Shown piece after piece: positions 1-12,500 of a stretch of 64,000 nucleotides of DNA. The translations under genes were made by a program, and so were the position numbers. Under the pieces are notes generated by a model. It made no database searches. It was given only the letters and a program-made list of their open reading frames with translations, and was not told the origin of the DNA. The DNA is from Enoplosus armatus (taxonomy: Eukaryota; Chordata; Actinopteri; Centrarchiformes; Enoplosidae): assembly GCF_043641665.1 (NCBI RefSeq), contig NC_092199.1, forward strand, positions 19,782,860-19,846,859, read 5' to 3'. The number at the start of each line of letters is the position of its first letter. Positions within the stretch are counted from its first letter, which is position 1.

Positions 1-338
1 CTGCCTGCTGGGGCAACAAAGGTAAGGTCAGGGCGATGTGGGAACATTTGGTCTTCGTCAGTTGCAGGATTCGGCACAATTTGGCGCTCAGCCTCGGGTG
101 TTAAGGGAGGGGACACAGGGCTTTAAAAGGGTCCAGAGGTCCGACTTCTATATGTGGAGATGTAGAAACACTATCTAATCTAATCCATATTGGAATGAGC
201 TCAGCTCTTCAAATGTACAAAATGAATTAGTGGCGGGAGGATGTTGTGTGTGACACTGGGTGAGACAGAGACAGGGAACACTTCGCATGAGACCTGGGGC
301 AAAGAGACACGGTTTAAATGGGTGCTCGCGGACGGTAC
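1..338 (-). other. Intron after e45, running to the window edge
   Basis: Starts with the e45 donor. On the sense strand the last bases before the edge read ttgccccagcaggcag, a good 3' splice site, so the next exon (expected to start Val-Asp-Asp) probably begins at the base just outside the window. Nothing else recognised. Confidence 0.55.
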
Positions 339-572
339 CTGAGCGGAGGTGCTGTTGAGCTTCTGCAGGCCGTTCTCCAGCCGCTCCATCTTGGTGGTGA
401 GGTCTTTGCTCTTCTGGCCCAGCAGGCTGCGATACAGCTTGATCTGCTCCAGGAAAGACTTGGGCGTGGTGTAATTGTAGCGCCGCTCGTTGGCCAGGTA
501 CTCCCTGGACGTCTGATTGACACTCGTGTGGACGTACGCCATGAACTTGCTGACGGACTGCTTGACTTGAGG
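339..572 (-). CDS. dnah11: dnah11 exon e45 (AAA4 to stalk base)
   Basis: Last exon in the window (78 codons). It reads [40 protein letters not shown] and [13 protein letters not shown], then [16 protein letters not shown]|gtaccg. '[17 protein letters not shown]' and 'ERLE-GL-KL--T--QV' lead into coiled-coil 1 of the microtubule-binding stalk, which begins beyond the left edge. Fragment residues 2410-2487. Confidence 0.97.
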
Positions 573-3500
573 CTGCGGGAATCGTAAATCACAGGAGTGG
601 TTACTTCACATTAGGAGAAGGTGACGGTGCAGATTTAGCTGGAAAGCAATATTCCCCCGAGGCTGGAGCTCTGGTTTGAATTTTCGGGGGCCTCCGGTCT
701 GCTCTTGAAATTAACATCACATTTGTTGCATCACGGCACCTGACATTTGAAATTACATTTTCAGAGTGTGAACATCATTTTTGTGGGTGGCTTCACCTCC
801 CCCCCCCCACTCCGTGTGTATATTAAAGTGGGTGCTGTTCTCACTTCAACATTCTCCACCTCCTGGAGGAACCTGAAGCTGACCGACTCCAGCGCCTCCT
901 GTGGCCACTCGTGGAACCAGTCAATCGCCGTGCAGTTCACCACTGCCGGGAACTTCCTGCTGCGAACCCTCAGTTTACTGCCCACTGGAGAGAAACACAG
1001 AGCCACCTGCAATACACACACAAACACACACACACACCAAGGTAAAACGGAATTGAGTGTGAAGTCTGTTACAGCGGCGAGATCATAGTCATTGTCTTTT
1101 TTTTCTCTGCGAGTGCAACTAGAGTCACAGACTGAGAGAAGGAAGGCAGGGAATTCCTGCTCTGATTAGCACCTCCTCATGGTCAAGGGGTGGTGGGTGG
1201 GTTGAGAAAGGGGGTGGGAAACTGTGAATTAATTATTTGCAGCGACGTCATTAAGCAAATAAAGCCTCCCAGCAAGCATGTGAATTGAAAGAGTGTGTGG
1301 AGCCGCGGGCTACGTCAGACTGATTCTCACTGTCGGAGACTAACAGCTGGCTCGTTGAGGAGCTCGGCCAGATGCTCGACAGCGTTAGACTGAAGAAACA
1401 AACACGCAGAAGGCGCACCCACAGACACTACTGATGGTAATCAACTCTGGGGAAGGAAATAGCGGCCTGCGTATCTTAAATTCCCCCGTGACATTTGCTC
1501 TACTCACTGCTTTCATCCGGAGCAACACAACATTTATTTATTTTCAACAACTTTCAGGTTATTCAACCTACTGTGCCTCTCAACCAGCTCGTCTTTTTTT
1601 TTTTTTTTTTGCCAGTGACCCCGCTATATGAAGCCGTGTCGACATGTGACACCTTGTCATAGGTTGCTGTAGGTCTGGATTCACCTACCAGAGGCCTCTG
1701 GATCATAAGTGAGCAGTGGGCCCCTATTGGCCCCCCTGTTCTTTCTCTGTTATTTAAGGTGTTGAACCAGAAACACCCCCAAACATTATGTCTACTGCCT
1801 AAACATAGGCGGTGATACTCTTGACATTCTTCACTTTGATTCCCAGACTGGTGTCATCCATCTAAATTTGATCATTTCGACAATCTTAAATAAGTGCATG
1901 TTGTTGTAAATAAAACAGCTCGTGGCTGTAGTTTGTTGCCTTCAGCTGGAAGGAGCTTGGGGCAGCATACTTCGGAAGCATCATTAGCTCCTAAGTACTA
2001 CTTCGGCAACTATTTGAGTCGCATTCTCAAAACGAGTAGGCACGCTTTACGAGTGAACACAAATTAGGAAACTACAGCTCACTGTCTCACTTACTGCGGT
2101 GATATATCTATTCATTTATTACATTTCTGTTCCTCTTTCATACCTGATTAAAGTGAAATATTTACATTTACATTTTTTAATCAAGTGCAAATGCACTGTA
2201 CAGATTCCGGAGGCATGCCAATGAGTTGGGAGCAGTTCATTCAAAGGGTGATTTTCCATTTTCCGATTTTTAGAGGCCTGAAGGGGGTAAAACTATGCAG
2301 TGCAAAGAGAAAAGTGTGTGCGGCAGTCATCTTGCAATCCCTTCAGTCATCTAAGGGCCACATGTGGGGGTTCCCCACAGCCAGGTTGGGAACCTCTGGT
2401 CCGAACCGAATTCTACTCCAAAGTCTGGTTGTAATAATGACTTGGGAAAGCGCCTCTTTCCATCCAGACAGACAATTTGAGAGACGGAGAGCCAAATAGT
2501 TAGAAATCCACTCTTTACAAGCCCATGCCCATGGGATTGCCTTCCCCATTTATTCAGTCTCGAAGCCAGGGAGGCTTGAGCTGGGAGCGAGGCGGGAATG
2601 GAGCATGTGGGTGGTGGTGGTGGGGGGGGGGGGGGGCACGTTGTAATAATGACAGGATAAGCAACCTCCTGGAATCCCTCACTCCCTAGGGGGAACAAAG
2701 CGGCTACACGTTGGTGAAATAATCTGCAGCTAAACGGCGGCTCTTCTGCTCATGCCGGTGATTTATGATGACGTCCGCGGCGTCCGCAAGCGTTTTTCAG
2801 TTCATCTGAAAATGTCAGGAAAGAAAATTGTCTGGGGAAAGGCTTCATCATAAAGCCAGATGTTTATCCAAGTATGAGGTTTTTTCTTTTATTATTTTGG
2901 AATGGTAAATTAGAGCGTGAGGTGGCATGCTATTGCTATATTAAGAGAGAGTGGAGATCAAATACAGACGCCGTTCTATGAGAGAGATTAATGGCAAACT
3001 TTCCCCCTACGGAGAACCACCGAGGACAACTTTTTCTGGATGATTAGTAGCGAGGTGCAGAGTAACAAGGAACACACACTCCTCTTTGTCCTGTATTTGT
3101 CTGACTATCTGGCTGCTTCACCTTGAGCTGTCTGCGAACCCGGTCGATGAAGAACTTCCAGCAGTTTTCCCTTGTATCCATCACTCCCGAGCCACGGACC
3201 TCTGGCCTCACGCTGCCAATGATGCTCTCCACCTCGTCGTCCGGGAACAGGTCAGGGATCTCTCCTTGAATTAATCCAATCACACACACCCACATTAACG
3301 CTGGGAAAGACCACCAAAGCAGTCAGGGTGAATTTTATTTCTGTTAGAGAGAGCTAAACTTGGATGGGAACTCTCTGGAACTTTCTTATCTTGTTGGGAT
3401 CTGAACTGACACTGAGACTCTTATATCAAATCTAGGTGTGCTAATAGAGGCAGCGGCGGCAGGAGTTCATACAGAGGGCTTATGCTAATGCTGGGATCTG

Positions 3501-6500
3501 CTTTAAGTTACAGCCTCACAGGAGCACAGATGAGCAGAGCGCGGAATGTCTGTGTCGACATATATACAGCACCTACAAATTGTCAGTATCTAGCCTGATC
3601 TAAGTTCAGAATTGTATTTTTTGAAACCTTTATTTCACCAGGCACCTCTAATTGCTTAATTTTTGCCCTAATGCTCCAGCAGAGGGGCACCTAAGTGGCC
3701 CAGATGCTCCATGGTTGCCGCCCTCTGGTTAGCCCCAAACCCAGGGTCATTTTCAATCGACACAGCTGATGCAGTTGCTAGGAGCAGTTCGCTCAGCGTT
3801 TTTTCCTGATTTAAGAGATGATATTTCTTTAAGACAACAACCTCTGGCACAGTGAAAGGATGCCCCCCCTTTTATTCCTTAAGAATTCCACTTGTTTCCT
3901 TTGGAAGTTGTGTTCTAAAGTTGTTGTTGCATTGGCATATGCCATCCTTTCCAGTTCTACACAAAATGATATAGTACATTTATTGTTTGCATACTAAATG
4001 CTAAATACTAAATTATTGCACTGCCAACATTACCACATTGAGAATCATTTTATGTCCGTATTTCATTGCGCCCTTCAAATGTCGAGTATAAATCTCGAAG
4101 TGAATCTCGGCCTTGCTTGCAATTCTTCACAATGATGTGTTGTAGTCGATGAGTGATGCTGCAGAAATAGCACCGCAGCAGTTTGTTGCTGTGGCAAAGC
4201 TAAAGCATTTCTCTCTCGCAAAACACGAGACGCAGTAATTAGCGAAGCCTGCTGTTACCCGATGCCAACAGGTCGTTGACCAGAACGAGGAACTTCTCGT
4301 CTGCCACTTGGGCGTCCGTCATTAGGAGCACGGTGCCAATATTCTTCACGCCAGCTTTGATGTAGAGGGACGCCAGGTCACTCTGGGTGACAGGGAGAGA
4401 GAAAGGGATGGAGTGGGAGAGTGACACACATAATGAGATCGGGCTGTGGGAGGGCTAAAGATGTGGTATTTTGCAGCGAAACATGCCTGAGACCTTAATC
4501 GCTGTGAGGATACTGTGTGGTAGTGGGCAGTACAGTGTTTACATACTGTAGGGATTATGTCTATATTTCACTCGGTTACACCTCCATGTTAAAATTTTCA
4601 TTCAAACCTCGATTTTAAACCTCACCTGGCTGTGGAGACTCTAAAATACTTCATATGAGACTAATTGACTTGCTCAGATGGATGTTTTTTTGCGGTGTGG
4701 TATGTGAAATCCTCCTCATACCTTGAGGTCTGCGATACTGTAGCCTTTTCTCAAGGTGATCTGGAAAACCTCCAGATTGGAGATGAAGGCGGCCAGCCGG
4801 GTCAGACTCTGCTTGCCGCTGCCGCCCACTCCGACCAGCAGCGCATTACCCCGTGGAGACTCCAGGATTCGATTTATACGGCAGCTACAGTGTGGAGGTG
4901 CAGACAGCCGGGGGAGGGAGAGGTGTGAGGGAGGAATCAGTGGAAGGGTGAGATAAAAGGTGGGGGGAGGCAGGCCGGATAAAGACAATCTCTGACTCAC
5001 AAGACAAACAGCAAAAGACAAACAAACACAGGCAGCTTCTGTCTCCTCTCTCTGCTTTTAGACTGCCCGTCACTCTGTTCCATTCACATTAAACTGAAGT
5101 GTACTGTGCTCCTGAAAATCTTTATGCCGTCAGTAAAACACAGGCATACACGTGGACATGTGTCCATGTTAAAAAGAACTGATACCATTTACATTTGTGT
5201 TGCTCAAACAGGCGGAAATAGCGCCTTTGTCGGGCATTTTCCAGCCGGAGATCCCACAGTTTCTACAGATACCGACCTTTGCTAGCTAGCTTACGCCTGA
5301 CATCTGCACAGTTGTGTAGATGTGTTTTTGGGGTGAAGAAACACAACGGGCTCAAAACTGCATATAAAATGATGCACCACGAGAGCCCTGACCTTGAATA
5401 TTGAATTTTTTTTTTTCCAACCTTAAAGCTACGTTAGGAAATTAAAAGAGAAAAACGGAATGTTAGGGGCTAAATAGTAGTACAGTTATATACATACATT
5501 TCTAGACTGAAACCTAACCTGTTCTCTGCATTTTTTGTTAGGCCATCATGATGTATGCTGCGTGACCTTTTACTGATTTGCCTGTCTGTGCTTTTGACAG
5601 TCTGTAAAATGGAACTTTCAAACCCTAAAATACCTGGGAAGCGAGTTGATTTCCTTGACAGACAATAAAGGAACTGACAAAAACACTTTTTCTTTACCCC
5701 CCCCCCCCCCCCCCCCCCGCCCAAACTTCCATAATCACCCACATGTGAGCCATGGCGTCCTCAAACAGCACCAAGTTTAGCGTGGCGTTGACCTCATTGT
5801 AGCCGTCCAGCACCTCCAGCAGGGTTTTATTGAGGCTGCTCCAGGACTCTGCAGCCATGTACCTGGCCTCCCCCAGCCCACGGGCAAAGTGGCAGTAAAG
5901 GTTCATCTCCCTGGTCTGCTCCAGAGTCTCCTCAGAGTCCTCGGGGAGGGACGCACACACACACACACACACACACATATTGCTGTGGTACATATACAGA
6001 CCCACACACTACCCCTGTCAGCATAACATTAATGTTAAGCTTAAACAGTCTGGACAGGGACACAGCTGAATATCACAGCTGCTCAGAGGGTGACCTAGTT
6101 CATTTTCACCCTGGCAACTGTTAGGCCCCCGAATATTTCACTGGAGAGATTTTGTGTGTCTCTTAGGGACGCTTGTTTTCTCTCCTAAATTCCACTGGAA
6201 TAAAACTGCAGTAGGTGTGATGAATGAGGTTTTTTTTTTTTTTTCTTTTTTACAAATTCCCATCTATATTGTGTTCCGGTGCAGTCTTCATTGTCTTAGC
6301 ATCTTGTCAAGCGCACTTCCTTACAGCGCAACGGTTCTCTAAAGACCTTTCTTGTTTGCATGTAAAAATAGCAAGAAAACATGCTGCATATTGCTCTGTG
6401 GCACAGGGGCCGATTGTCCTAAGTTTACAGGAGGTGCCAACTCTGAATAATACATTCTGGAGAAGGTAGTATTATTCTCTCTGCTTCTCCTTCTCTTACT

Positions 6501-9500
6501 GGGGGGGGGTGTACACATATACTTGTCAGGTTCTTCATTGTGGCATGACTAGTGTGCATGAGATAGAGCCAGAGAGGGTAGTGAGGGGAGCAGTGGACAG
6601 AAAACCATTAAAATGTTTTCCAATTTGCCGGGCTGACAGCGCAGACCCTGACAGCCAGACCCCCATACCACACTGATTAATATTCTCTCCAACCCTCTCC
6701 GCCCCCCCACCCCACCCTACATTCCTTTTTCTCCTCTTCTCTTTCTCCTCGCTGTGTTGGCCACTGATGTCCAGGTCCAGACACAGAGCAGGCAGACTAA
6801 TGATTTCCCCCTCCTCCCCCATCCTCCTGTTCTTGTCTATCCTCCACTGAACTTTGTAAAACTCTCACCTCATAGAACTTTTTCACTGTGTCCGCCTGCA
6901 GCTTATCAAAGGCCTGGAAGTCCTGCTCCTCCACCAGCTTGTCTCTGTAGACCCGGTTGGACTCGTGCAGGTAGATTTTCAGCAGGTCCGGAGGGGCTTT
7001 CAGACACTCGCCGGTACAGAAGAGGAAGCCCTGGGCAGAGAGGGGAGAGAGGAAGGCTTAAGAGTTTCATTCCCGAGGCTGATTTGGCCCATTTACACCA
7101 CAACAAGGAGGGGAAAAACAGCACAGTCACTGTGGGTAAATCAATGGATATTGAGTGGGCAAGCTGTTAGTAGGTGTGTCAGAGAAACTCAGAAAATAAT
7201 GGCAGCGCTTTTCTTTCATCTCACTGTCTCAGAAGCATTGCTGTATGTGGAGATAAGGTCTGTAGGCAGGTGTTGGATGGAAGAATTATGAAAAGTCAAG
7301 GAAAGGGTCTGATGTGACTGTAATGCTTCCAAAGAGTGTTCATTTTCAAACAAGACTAAGGCTGAGTCCCAAAACCCTCCCTATTTATTATACAGTGCAC
7401 TATATTTGCCGTCCACCATTTCATTTGAGTGTCCGAATTCTGATTGTGAATTTTTACGCCCTATATACTGCTCTGAAAGCAATCCCACAATGGAATGAAA
7501 AAAGTGCTAACAACCCCACAATGCAACGTGTTGCATTTCATAGATGCAAAAAGTGTCTGTATATAATACGCTCCGTGGCAGTAAATTGAGATTTAGTAGT
7601 AAAGGAGTGTATGAGGGAGTGATTTCGGACCAGACTAAGAGTCTCCAGCTATGCTAGCAGCTCTTTGAGACTTAGCTTAGTGCTAATGTCAGCTTGCTAA
7701 CATGCTCACAATGACGATGCTAACATGTGTTGTTGTGGTCTTACAATGGTCTTTAACAGGTTCACGATGGTCACCGTCTTAGTTTAGTGTGTTAGCGTGC
7801 TATCATTTGCTAATTGGGACTAAACACAAAGTACAGCTGAGGCTAACAGGGATGTATCAGGTATAATGGTCACATATAGTATATATGGTACCATAAAGTA
7901 CTGTACAAAGTACAAACTTTCACCTGATGGTGGCGCTACATGAAAATCAAGGGATCGCCAAAGTTTGTACAATTCTTCCTGTGGGGGACCTGAATGTCTG
8001 TATGACTGAAGGTAGTTGAGATATCTTACTCAAAACAAAAATATCAACTTCATGGTGGTGCCAGGGGAAAAGTCTGGGGATCTCCAAGTCAACAGGCTTC
8101 ATCCTCTGGGGGGACCATGAATCTCTAAACCACAAGTGCCAGTTCAATGTGCAGATGTGGTGTTATTTTACTGGATACATGAAAATTTTATTCAATTTTA
8201 TTTATTATATCTATTGATTCCGCTGGTGGCGCTACATGAAAAGCCAGGGGATTAAACAAGTCAGGATTCATCCTTTGGTCACCATGAATGTCGGAACTAA
8301 ATTTTCTGGTAATCCATCCTATAGCTGTCGAGATGCCTCACGATGGTGCTTGAGGAAAAGTTGGGGGATCACCCCGGGAATCATTAGGATTCATCCTCTG
8401 GGGAACATGAATGCCTGTTCAAAGTGTCATGGCAATCTATCCGATAGATTTTAAGACAGTTCAGTCTGGACCAATGACCAACAGACTGACTGTCATTGGC
8501 ATCCGCAGAGCCACACAGCTAGCAAATAGAAATGTTTTTCTGTTTGTAATCCACACTTCTCCTCATCATCTGCTCAAAAAAAGAAGAAGCAGAAATTAGA
8601 AAAGAAAATTATGACAATGAGCAGAGTGTTTAGTGGATGATTGATGATCTCTTGAGGGAGCCTGTGTGACGAGTTGGCTTTCCCACTAGGCCGCACATGA
8701 TGCAGTCATGCGGAACTTGGCACAATCTAGATGCCTCACATAACAGGTGCCGTATAGGATGAGGAAGGGGCCAAAGAGGCGCCCAGAGGCACTGTTTGTT
8801 CCCCTCTGTGCACCATCACCCAGGAGGCAGAGGCAGAGGCAAGCAGATGTTGCGTGTTTCCAGCCCCAGAACCTATTCCAATCAACAGAATCCTCTCCGG
8901 GGGTAAAGCCAGCGGAATCTGATCTGCCTTCATAACTGAGCCCGCTGAATGTGACAATTGGCTGTTAAATCCACTGTGTAATGGTGCAGATGGGAGGTGT
9001 GCCTGTGTGTGTGGAGGTTTGCGTGGACGTGTGTACCGAAGATTCAAACTGAGCCAGAATTATCGCTGCGACTCTAGATCTACTGAAGTCAAGATGTTTT
9101 CCAGGCGTATGTGTGAACGATCTAATCCTTTGACTTTTAATATATCTGTCTTTTTCCTCCTCCATTTCATTTGCTTAATGGTGTCAATCATAACACCCGG
9201 CTCGCCAAACAAAACACCATATGGCAACTCTGTATAACAGTTGTACTCGCAGGCTTAGCTGTTCGTTGTACCAATGGAACAAACGGCAAAGCGCTAACTG
9301 AAAAGGAGAGAGAACTTTGTTTTCCTTCTATCCAGACCACTTTGGCAGACTATCTCATCCTCTCTGTCCCTGATCTTTCATTGCTTTGTTCAACTCAGAG
9401 GAGAGGGATTAGAGAGTTCTGGGTGTCGGCATGTATCTGTCTGTCTGCCTGTCGCGCTGTCTGCGGCGGGCACGCATTCCTCCTAGCCTGACAGCTGCTC

Positions 9501-12500
9501 TGAGCCCCAAACAATGCTCCCTCCCGCTAACAAATGCACCCAGCTGACTATCAACGGAATATCATACAGACATATTGCGCCGTCAGTACAGTTCGGCTCT
9601 CTGCTCTGTGAGTCTCATGTGCTCGCTTTCTTTCTCTGTCCTCCACTTTCACTCCGTCAACCCCCCCCCCCCCACACACACACACACACACATACACACA
9701 CCATCTCCTCCCTTGCCTCTTGAGCTTTGAGGAGCTCATTTAGGCTGACGTGGGGAAGACAGGCCTTCGCAATGCCGGCTGGACATGGCAGAGAACGAAC
9801 ATTGGCAAACGGAGCTCTCTGACAACACTCCCAGTCGGATGCCAAACTGTTGGTCTTGCCCTATAAGTGGAATTTGGCTACTGTACTGCACTACTTATAG
9901 TGAGTCTAATTTAACATCTACGAGGTGCAATGATCGCCCCAATGATTGGAGAAAGTAGAGATTTATGGAGACAGCATATGAAAGAGAAAGATGGAGTACT
10001 GTAAGAAAGTAAGTAAGTGGTAAGGGACAAAGTGGAAAAAGTAGTGGAGAAAGAAGGCAGAATGAAAGGAAATTTGCTGGCATTAGCTGCTACAATTCAA
10101 CACCCCCTAACCTGAGAATATTGTCAGCAACAATACTCTCATAAAGATGCAACCTTTTCCGGTTGCCCGGCTCATTAGAGTTGATCATGATGAGACGGCT
10201 GCCTTCGGCTGCATCTCCCCCCAGGCAAAAAACAAAGTGGATCACAAAAAGGCCGACCAATTATTTCAGCTGAGGCAAACATCTGAAACGTCAAGCCAGA
10301 AAACACTGAGTGACAACCATTTAGGCCCCGTGCTCGAAATTAGAGAGAGCGTTTGTACTGCCTCGCCAAATACTTTTCCCACTTCTGAAGGTGCAAAAGC
10401 ACAGAGGAGCGGTGGGGGAATTACAGCTGAGGCAGAACTGTGAGCTGCGAGGCTGCTCACCTGTTCCCGGTTGTCCTGGGGTGTTAGAGCCAAGAACTGA
10501 ATAAGTTGGGCAGAGAGACTTCAAACTGCCTTCCTTTCTATTTTCTCTATGGGTGGAGCGAGGAACAGCGAGAAAGCTCTGATGCCGCTTCCTCTCTGTG
10601 TTTAATGGACGTCCAGTGGCGCTGTGCAGACCCCTTAAAAGAACCCCTTGAAAAAGACTTAGACCAAAACAGGCAGAGTGGCCCCTTCAAACGCCGGCTG
10701 CAAAGTGCTTCAAGGCAGCGATGTGTGATCAAGGGTCTGGAAGGTACCGCAAGTCTTGGGGTCATCAGAACTTGAGCTTTGGGATGGTAATTATGCTTAA
10801 CATCAAAGTGCAAAAAGGCTCAAACCTGCTACAAATCATTATAATGGCTAAAATCCAGTAGTTATACAAAAAATACAGTTAACAATAACATACTTAAAGA
10901 CAGTGAAATCGCATCATTAAGGCTTCAATATGTATAAAGCAAAGTGGTGGTCAGATAGTCTAGTCTGAGTTCAGATTAGCAAATTGAAAATAGCATTTAG
11001 CTCAAAGTACAGCCTCACAGAGCTGCTAGCTTAGCTGCAGACTCTTGTTTATGCCTCTTTGGGTTCAGTTTGTCACCTGCTGTCAATCTCTGGCTGCATA
11101 TTTGACACAGCAGTCTTCACTTACCTGCTTTTACTTTATACTTACATTTGATCAAATGTCAACATAGTACACAACGTAATAAGAGCAGGTGAGTATAAAA
11201 TAGTACATTACTACACTTGTATGTAGTTTGTACATTGAGTAATAATAGTGTAGTATAAACTCAGAGCTGCTTTTGTAAACTCCTAGATGGATTTATGAAA
11301 TATGAAGTTCCTATAGCCGAGTGGCTTTAAGCATTAATTATACAATGGAGTGTGTTAAATGAGAGAGCCTGCCCTCCGTGAAACCGTGGAGGATTTTGAC
11401 AGAAACATTGCCCCAAAAGCTTCTCCCTTGACGGCCTTCGCACTCTGATATTATATTCATTTAAATACATTAAATCATCACTAACACCCGTGGAAGTGCA
11501 AATCCATTCTATTTTCTGTCACACTTATTTCAGACTTATTTCTGGCTTTCAGACCCAGCTCTTAAATCAATAATAATTTAGATGAGAAATTAGTGACAGA
11601 AGCCTGGCTCTTTCCACGTGGGAAGCAGAGCCGTACAAACAGAGCGAATCAAGGCGAAATATCTAACTCCTAGTCTGAAATGGAAAGCACACAACTTTTT
11701 TCGACTGAACTTCTTCGAAGACTGACTGAACTTCGTTTAATTGTGAAAAGATTAACCTGAGGTCGTTCTTCTAAAAGACTACGTCGATAAATCCGCCTTG
11801 TGTGTTTTCTATCCACGTGTCACCTGGAATATGTTGGAGAGGTCTCGCAGGTTGAAGATGTAGTGGAACTTGACGGCGGTGGGGAGGAAGGTGGAGGAGA
11901 TGCGCTGGTGCAGGGCCAGGGCTAACTGGACCAGGGTGGGGCAGCTTCTCTGCAGGGCGGAGTTGAAGCCCTCCCCTCGTAGGTGCTGGGACAGGATGGA
12001 GGTGTAGATGGTGCTCAGGGCCTCGGCTCCCGGGAACGACAGGGCAAAGACGGAGAAGTGCCGCTGTGGAGAAAAACGGCATGAACAAGGCAACGGTAAA
12101 CATGCTGGCGCCCGCTAAATGAAGCAGTCTTCTGGACTAAAAGCGAGGGTCACCTTGTGGGTGTTTGGGAAGGGAAGAGGGACTGCCTTTTAAATTCAAA
12201 TATGACCATCATTCAGTTTCATCTCTCCTTCAGAAAAGTAGCCCTTTAAGTCAAACTTGGATCAGTGAGTATGTACGGCATATCCCTGTTATAAGTCGTA
12301 TCCTGTCTTTGATCATATGCTGCATACTTTAGAATTATTCTAATCTTATGCCAGATTCTGATCACTCTCTACTGTCTGCACAGTGTATTCCACTGAAGTT
12401 TGAGGACAGTTTAGGACGAGCCTGATTTGCTTTATGGCTGCCAAAGGCAAGATAAAAATCTGTGCGCAAGACAATTAAGGTGTGCTCTGATCAGTTAACT

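Larger units (their letters stand above)
7031..11823 (-). other. Intron e38-e39
   Basis: 4.8 kb. Holds a short inverted-repeat element (7361-7632), a long copy of the fish dispersed repeat (7640-8530), a reverse fragment of it (10975-11050) and a C-run plus (CA)n at 9660-9702. The parts at 8,600-9,650, 9,700-10,970 and 11,060-11,820 show no repeat I know. Confidence 0.7.

Noticed and set aside
201..542. 113-codon minus-strand frame at the left edge taken as a separate small gene
   Set aside because: Its conserved part belongs to exon e45 and it merely reads on into the intron after GCT CAG.
6754..7170. 138-codon plus-strand open frame
   Set aside because: It overlaps exon e39 on the opposite strand and reads as its shadow.
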